In this document: positions 32,599-36,489 of the stretch, piece by piece
Layout of the letters: each line of letters starts with the position of its first letter
Numbering within the stretch: position 1 is the first letter of the stretch
DNA from: Clostridium sp.
GTDB lineage: Bacteria > Bacillota > Clostridia > Lachnospirales > Lachnospiraceae
Assembly: GCA_023664385.1 (NCBI GenBank)
Contig: JAMPFU010000015.1
Span: 27,906 to 64,394, forward strand
DNA length: 36,489 nt
Direction of reading: 5' to 3'
Translations under genes and position numbers: made by a program
Notes under the pieces: model-generated
Database searches by the model: none
Told to the model about the DNA's origin: nothing
What the model saw: only the letters and a program-made list of their open reading frames with translations

Positions 32599-34248
32599 TT
32601 GAAGCAACATAAAAAGCTAAAAATCGTCCTGCTGGTGCTTGCAGGACTTGCAATACTGCTTGTCGGTGTATTTTGCACTGTAATGATAATCTCAAACAGT
32701 CCGTCGCACATAGCACAGCTTGTCCTTGACGGCGACCCTGATAATAAACTAAATGAAAAGTACGACAAGCTAAAGCCTGAGAAAAAGGCAGAGGTGCTAG
32801 AACTTGTTACGGCAGAAATGCAGAAGAAAATAGATGAATACAAGGCAGGAAATGTAACAGATACTTTTGAAGCCTACGTTGGCGATGCATGGTCTACCTT
32901 TGAATACATCATTTTAAATTCATCTGACGTTGACGCTTCAAAAATAAAAGAAGCAGAAAACGTCATACATGACATGGAGCTTATCGTGTACGGTCAGGAA
33001 TTAATTTCTGAGGCTGAAAGCTGTATAAGCGAAAAAGATTATGTAGAAGCCTACGAGCTTATCGCAGTAATTGAAGGCACAGGCGGGCAGGCTGAAGACG
33101 AGGCAGAAAATATATATGAACATCTCTGCAAAGCAGATGCCGAAAGGGTTGATGCAGTCAAGACAGCTATAACAAATGAGGCGGCAGCTTATTACATAGA
33201 GCAGTGCAGACAGCTTTCGGAGGAAAACAACTATGCAGAAATTGAAGAAATTATAGAACGTGTAAGCACTATCTGCTCCGAGGAAGATATCGCAGTCATG
33301 CAGGGATTTATTTTTACAAGAGAAAAGGCATATGAGCTCTACCTTGCAAGTCCTGCCGACTACGCAGCCCTTCTTGCAAGCGGCGACTATAACTATGCCG
33401 ATACTGCAATAAATTTTTACGGTTACTTTGACGTTGACGGCGACAGCCTGAATGAGCTTGTATTTTCCAATATAAACAGAACCGAATGGGACACAGCAAA
33501 CTGCTACTACATAGATTTTGACGAAACCCAAAAGGACCTCGAGCCTGCAAAGCCTGTAGAATATGGGCTTGTAAAATCAGGTATAGAGTGGGTGGCTCTG
33601 AATGATAGTGTTGATTGGAAAAATGCTTATACGGAGTTGTTGTTGGAAATAGCAGTTAAAGAAAGAGATGAAAAAGGGTATGATTTACATGATATTGATG
33701 GAAATGGAATTCCTGAATTGATTATACCTTTTATAGGCATGTCCAATTCTCCTGATGAATATACGGGCGTATATAGCTATGTGAATGGAAACTTAAAACA
33801 GTATATATACATCACTGAGAAGTATGGAAGCACTTATATTTATAATAATAATTGGATTAACTTTCATGTCAGCCATGGTGTTAGTCCAAGTGGTAAGGGT
33901 CTCAGTATAGCAACATACACAAACGGAGTGTTTGTTGATGCACCTACATATACAATGTATAATACCGTTGATGGACCAGAACATATTATAAGAAGCACTG
34001 ACGTATCAAGCAATGAACAAGATACGGAAATATCACTTAATGATATGAATGATGAGCTAAAACAATATGGTGTATATATAACATATGAGTACATTGATAT
34101 GTCTCCTTATGATTCATATTATGATTATAGTATTAATTTTAATACAGATGATGTTATACAACTTAAAGAGTCTGCTCATCTCCTTGCTGACTATGACTAT
34201 GACGCAACCCAAACATCAGACATAATCGAAAGCATATGGAATTATTAA
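32599..34248 (+). CDS. Membrane-anchored extracellular protein with EF-hand-like loops, paralogue 2
   Basis: 549 residues from TTG 32599 behind the same GGAGG site as paralogue 1. The membrane helix, the acidic helical region and the first calcium-type loop (FDVDGDSLNEL) are almost identical to paralogue 1. From about residue 350 the sequences drift strongly apart. The second loop is DIDGNGIPELI, the following beta-rich part has different residues and spacing, and only the last residues SDIIESIWNY and the downstream DNA are again conserved. This pattern means either a recent duplication with rapid change of the outer domain or gene conversion of the anchor part. Changes at third codon positions are seen in the conserved part, so it remains coding. 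Confidence 0.82.
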   Translation: MKQHKKLKIVLLVLAGLAILLVGVFCTVMIISNSPSHIAQLVLDGDPDNKLNEKYDKLKPEKKAEVLELVTAEMQKKIDEYKAGNVTDTFEAYVGDAWSTFEYIILNSSDVDASKIKEAENVIHDMELIVYGQELISEAESCISEKDYVEAYELIAVIEGTGGQAEDEAENIYEHLCKADAERVDAVKTAITNEAAAYYIEQCRQLSEENNYAEIEEIIERVSTICSEEDIAVMQGFIFTREKAYELYLASPADYAALLASGDYNYADTAINFYGYFDVDGDSLNELVFSNINRTEWDTANCYYIDFDETQKDLEPAKPVEYGLVKSGIEWVALNDSVDWKNAYTELLLEIAVKERDEKGYDLHDIDGNGIPELIIPFIGMSNSPDEYTGVYSYVNGNLKQYIYITEKYGSTYIYNNNWINFHVSHGVSPSGKGLSIATYTNGVFVDAPTYTMYNTVDGPEHIIRSTDVSSNEQDTEISLNDMNDELKQYGVYITYEYIDMSPYDSYYDYSINFNTDDVIQLKESAHLLADYDYDATQTSDIIESIWNY

Positions 34249-34420
34249 CCCTCTCTACTATGGCAGCAACACTATAAGAAACTTACACTTTTACAACTGC
34301 CATGCTTTAATACATATGACATTACGAAACCACTTTGCTACAGCAGTAACGCCATAAGAAGCACACCATTCTTACAACTGCCCTACTGTGCGTAAACGCT
34401 ACAAGAAAGACCTATCTATT

Positions 34421-34465
34421 TTAAAGGGCTATTTGGACAAAATCTGCTGTCCGAATAGCCCTTAA
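34421..34465. terminator. Large hairpin between convergent genes
   Basis: AAAGGGCTATTTGGACA pairs with TGTCCGAATAGCCCTT around an eight-base loop. It lies between the second paralogue and the nuclease gene, which converge on it. The U runs are short on both sides, so it may act as a weak bidirectional terminator. Confidence 0.6.
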
Positions 34466-34491
34466 ATCATATATTAATATTCATTATTTGC

Positions 34492-35448
34492 TCATACTGG
34501 CTGCAATTCCTTTTCTAATTCAAGCACCTGCTCCAGCGTAAGATTAGAACACAGTGCAATTTCTTCCAAAGACAGCTTTCCCATTTTCATCATTCTTAAA
34601 GCTGACTGTTTATTTCCTTGCTCTATACCCTCTGCACGTCCTTCTGCACGTCCATCCTCAAAAGCTTCCTCACGCTCCATCTTCATATGTAATTCTGCAT
34701 CATATTCAAATATACTCATACTCACTACCTCCGCCTTATTTAACAAAAGAAATTCTTTCAATATCCCTTCATTGATACATTCATCAACAGCCTTTGGCAC
34801 TGCTTCCTCAAGGGGCATATCCTTATTATACTCACGTATTTTTGAGACATACTGCATATACTGGAAAAGGTCAGGGCATTTCTCCATTAATTCACTGTTG
34901 TAACCTTCATTGATGTTAAGCTGCGTCACAATAAGCTCAAGGCTTACTTGTTCCGTCTTTGTCATATATGCGTCCGACAGCCTGTATTCCTTATATTCGG
35001 GCTGCGGTTCGCTTCCGTTGTAAAATACGATAAATTTAGGTGTTGGAAGCCTAATTAATTTCCTTGAATAAATATTATCATATATCGTAAGCTTTTCAAA
35101 TACCCTTGAAACATACCGCAAATACCGAAATGGCATGTTGGGATTTACCGTTGATTGCTGCTCATACATATCAAGGGTAAAATCTATGACGCAGGCAACG
35201 TCATTTTTACAGCTCATATAAATGGCATTTTCAAGCGTGACAATCTCTAAATCGTCAGGGTTATCGTAGTTTGTTCCGTTTACGCCGTTGTAAAGTGCAA
35301 GCAGTTTTCTCTTATCTCTTAGGAGCATACGGAATACCGTATCTCTGTATTCCCATATCACAGCCTGCACGCCTGTAAGCTCCTGCCACTGCTCCCATGT
35401 AAGCAGCTTTTGCTTCATGTCTTGTTCCGATTTCACATTATTTTTCAT
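34492..35448 (-). CDS. Rpn-family PD-(D/E)XK nuclease / putative transposase
   Basis: 318 residues from ATG 35446-35448, eight bases after AAAGGAG; an earlier in-frame ATG at 35490 lies upstream of that site. Rpn-type proteins are DNA nucleases linked to recombination, often annotated as putative transposases and found in many copies in Lachnospiraceae. Typical features are VFRMLLRDKRKLLALYNGVNGT, then NDVACVIDFTLDMYEQQSTVNPNMPFRYLRY. The latter holds the core strand with D and the E-x-Q pair of the nuclease motif. TPKFIVFYNG follows. The C-terminal helical tail has a GRAEGRAEG repeat and a short HTH-like end (SLEEIALCSNLTLEQVLELE). No terminal repeats of a transposon were found around it. 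Confidence 0.88.
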   Translation of the reverse strand: MKNNVKSEQDMKQKLLTWEQWQELTGVQAVIWEYRDTVFRMLLRDKRKLLALYNGVNGTNYDNPDDLEIVTLENAIYMSCKNDVACVIDFTLDMYEQQSTVNPNMPFRYLRYVSRVFEKLTIYDNIYSRKLIRLPTPKFIVFYNGSEPQPEYKEYRLSDAYMTKTEQVSLELIVTQLNINEGYNSELMEKCPDLFQYMQYVSKIREYNKDMPLEEAVPKAVDECINEGILKEFLLLNKAEVVSMSIFEYDAELHMKMEREEAFEDGRAEGRAEGIEQGNKQSALRMMKMGKLSLEEIALCSNLTLEQVLELEKELQPV

Positions 35449-35503
35449 TTGGTTTTCTCCTTTAACTAAGTGCCGCAGGAGGTTATCCAAATCTGTCTTA
35501 CTA

Positions 35504-35675
35504 GAGTTATTCTTGTAGTAAAATTCCGTTTGTATTGGAATTTCATCCGTACTGGAATTATTCTTGTATCAAAATTCCGTTCATGCTAGAATTTCACTTG
35601 CACCAAATTTCGTCTGTACAACAAATTCATTCGCACTGAAATCCTGCTCATACCGAAATTTTGCTCGTACCACAA
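35504..35675. repeat. Degenerate 17-bp tandem repeat, about ten units
   Basis: Units such as GAGTTATTCTTGTAGTA, AAATTCCGTTTGTATTG, GAATTTCATCCGTACTG and AAATTTTGCTCGTACCA follow one another with a 17-bp period and a consensus near RAATTYCRYYYGTACYR. Units 1-3 and 4-6 match pairwise, giving a 51-bp higher-order period. It lies directly upstream of the nuclease gene. It is not a CRISPR: there are no spacers. Confidence 0.75.
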
Positions 35676-35910
35676 AAAGCCCCAGTAAAACATCTGCATA
35701 CATTATCCTTCCCAAATACGGACAACCTCTCTGCTTAAATTGTAATGTAATGAACTCAAAGCATCGAAGTTCCGAATTTTTCTGATTTTTTGATGAGGCT
35801 TATGCCTCAAAACAGAATAGAAAGATTTATGCTTTAAAGAGATGATAACACAACCTTATATATAATGCAATATATTTTTGTAAATTATATTTTATTTATT
35901 TTATTTCCTA

Positions 35911-35940
35911 TTAAAATACAAAATATAGATAGCTAACCAT
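35911..35940 (-). pseudogene. Relic of a second XRE regulator gene (start only)
   Basis: A well-formed AAGGAGATTTATA site precedes an ATG whose frame reads MVSYLYFVF and stops. The intact regulator starts MISYNPFF, and the upstream DNA ACATTACATAAATTTTAGGGAA is shared by both loci. Only the first codons survive. Confidence 0.55.
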
Positions 35941-35987
35941 TATAAATCTCCTTAAAACATTACATAAATTTTAGGGAACAATGCATC

Positions 35988-36016
35988 TTGACTATACTCG
36001 AATATCCGAGTATACT
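35988..36016 (+). promoter_or_regulatory. Promoter with palindromic operator in its spacer, copy 2
   Basis: TTGACT (35988-35993), the identical 17-base spacer and TATACT (36011-36016) repeat the arrangement at 28247-28275. The palindrome spans 35993-36014. It drives the lipoprotein gene. Complete identity of the spacer between two otherwise diverged regions marks it as a conserved binding site. Confidence 0.8.
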
Positions 36017-36022
36017 ATTAAA

Positions 36023-36108
36023 AAATGCCTGCATATTTGGTACTTTTCTGTCATTTACACTATTAAAATGCAGAATTTGCAGGAACTCATGTAAGGCGAA
36101 GCTACATG
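36023..36108 (+). ncRNA. Structured 5' leader with two hairpins, copy 2
   Basis: P1 has CTGCATATTT (36029-36038) paired to GAATTTGCAG (36073-36082), with one T-T mismatch and one G-U pair. P2 (36088-36108) has CATGTA and TACATG, all Watson-Crick pairs, around a loop with the same AGGCGAA as copy 1. Both stems differ in sequence from copy 1 but keep pairing. Confidence 0.6.
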
Positions 36109-36149
36109 TAACTATACTTAAAGAGGATTTATGTCAGGAGGTAATTAAT

Positions 36150-36489
36150 ATGAAAAAATTTAAAAAAGCTTTAGCCGTCAGTGCGATTGCGCTGGTACTT
36201 GTAGGCAGCGCTACTGCTTGTAGTAGTACCGAGGACAACCAACAGGATGTTTCCTTGGGAGCTGATGACGTTATAGCTGCTGAGACCGTCGCCGAGAACG
36301 AAACTGCAACTACTGAGGATGTTTCCGAGAGCGAAAATACGGCTATATCTACTGAGGATGTTTCTGTAAGCGAAAAAGAGTCTGTACCTATTGCTGTAGT
36401 AGGTATGGCTTCAGGAAAAGAAGCGAAAACCACGCTTGAAACAACGGATATGGTTGCTTTGGCAGAACAAAAGGAGGAAAACAAAACAG
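36150..36489 (+). CDS. Putative lipoprotein with acidic T/S/E repeats (3' end outside window)
   Basis: ATG 36150 follows AGGAGGT; 113 codons are visible and the frame is open at the right edge. Residues 1-23 look like a lipoprotein signal: KKFKK, a hydrophobic core, then SATAC with the candidate lipidated cysteine at about 23. Alanine instead of leucine at the -3 position makes the lipobox imperfect. The mature part is acidic and low complexity, with a repeated TTEDVSESEN / STEDVSVSEK unit. No domain is recognised in the visible part. The gene is controlled by the same promoter, palindrome and leader RNA as the zinc-ribbon gene, so the two products are probably made under the same conditions. 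Confidence 0.8.
   Translation, partial: MKKFKKALAVSAIALVLVGSATACSSTEDNQQDVSLGADDVIAAETVAENETATTEDVSESENTAISTEDVSVSEKESVPIAVVGMASGKEAKTTLETTDMVALAEQKEENKT

Larger units (their letters stand above)
30800..34347 (+). repeat. Tandem gene duplication of about 1.77 kb
   Basis: Unit 1 (about 30800-32571) and unit 2 (about 32577-34347) begin with the same ACGAAACGGAGGAACTACA ribosome region. They carry paralogous genes and end with the same ~100-bp tail (CTCTACTATGGCAG...ACCACTTTGCTACAGC). A further degraded piece of the tail follows to about 34385. The first ~1.05 kb of the two units is nearly identical. Confidence 0.85.
35449..36149. other. 700-bp intergenic region before the lipoprotein gene
   Basis: It holds a 17-bp tandem repeat array (35504-35675), about 235 AT-rich bases with nothing recognisable except a small TGAGGC/GCCTCA hairpin near 35793-35808, a relic of the XRE gene start (35911-35940), and the second copy of the promoter, operator and structured leader (35988-36108). 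Confidence 0.75.

Noticed and set aside
35504-35675. CRISPR array
   Set aside because: Units are contiguous and degenerate with no spacers, and no cas genes are present.
35564-35785. 73-codon plus-strand open frame over the 17-bp repeats
   Set aside because: The 17-bp period shifts frame at each unit, there is no ribosome site and the product looks random.
35793-35808. TGAGGC/GCCTCA hairpin as a terminator
   Set aside because: No U run follows on either strand and no gene ends next to it.
36134-36484. Minus-strand open frame of 116 codons at the right end
   Set aside because: It lies opposite the lipoprotein gene, which has AGGAGGT, a signal peptide and a promoter. The minus frame is a shadow of its T/S/E codons.

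Overview
The window reads as chromosomal DNA of a low-to-mid G+C Firmicute, most likely a member of the Lachnospiraceae. The basis is the gene set and protein style: secretin-free Tad pilus genes, FHA proteins with a DUF6382-like N-terminus, a Lachnospiraceae-type diaminopimelate decarboxylase, a group III phosphofructokinase, strong GGAGG ribosome sites and frequent TTG/GTG starts. Species is not determined. No rRNA, tRNA, CRISPR array or complete insertion sequence was seen.

Layout. (1) 1-4248, minus: mltG, an FHA protein, and a third gene with a proline/glutamine/methionine repeat tail that runs off the left edge. (2) 4296-6146, plus: a cyclophilin-type prolyl isomerase and lysA behind one promoter. 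(3) 6131-9019, minus: a small conserved protein and a membrane-anchored propeller protein ending in a degenerate C39-peptidase-like domain. (4) 9162-14004, minus: flavodoxin/SCP2-like protein, dnaX, ybaB, recR, pfkA. (5) 14061-23269, minus: a complete Gram-positive Tad/Flp pilus operon in the order prepilin peptidase, tadZ, tadA, tadB, tadC, flp, a DUF5702/TadG-like protein, two TadE-like pseudopilins and an FHA protein, with its own promoter and terminator. Palindromic elements sit in the gaps between the pilin-type genes.

(6) 23468-27856, minus: a heterodimeric ABC exporter pair of visibly higher G+C, a small membrane protein and a 20-codon ORF, behind a strong promoter overlapped by a palindromic operator. 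A frameshifted, truncated DtxR-type regulator remnant sits directly in front of the ABC genes. (7) 27958-36489: a small XRE-type regulator, a zinc-ribbon membrane protein, two tandemly duplicated membrane-anchored proteins, an Rpn/PD-(D/E)XK nuclease and a lipoprotein cut by the right edge.

The most unusual part is region 7. The same promoter, the same 22-bp palindrome in its spacer, and the same two-hairpin leader RNA occur at 28247-28366 and 35988-36108. The first copy lies next to the intact XRE gene. The second lies next to a ten-codon relic of the same XRE start and drives the lipoprotein gene. Stem differences between the copies are mostly pair-preserving, which suggests selection on RNA structure. 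I read this as one regulator controlling at least two cell-surface transcription units. This reading is inferred from sequence only.
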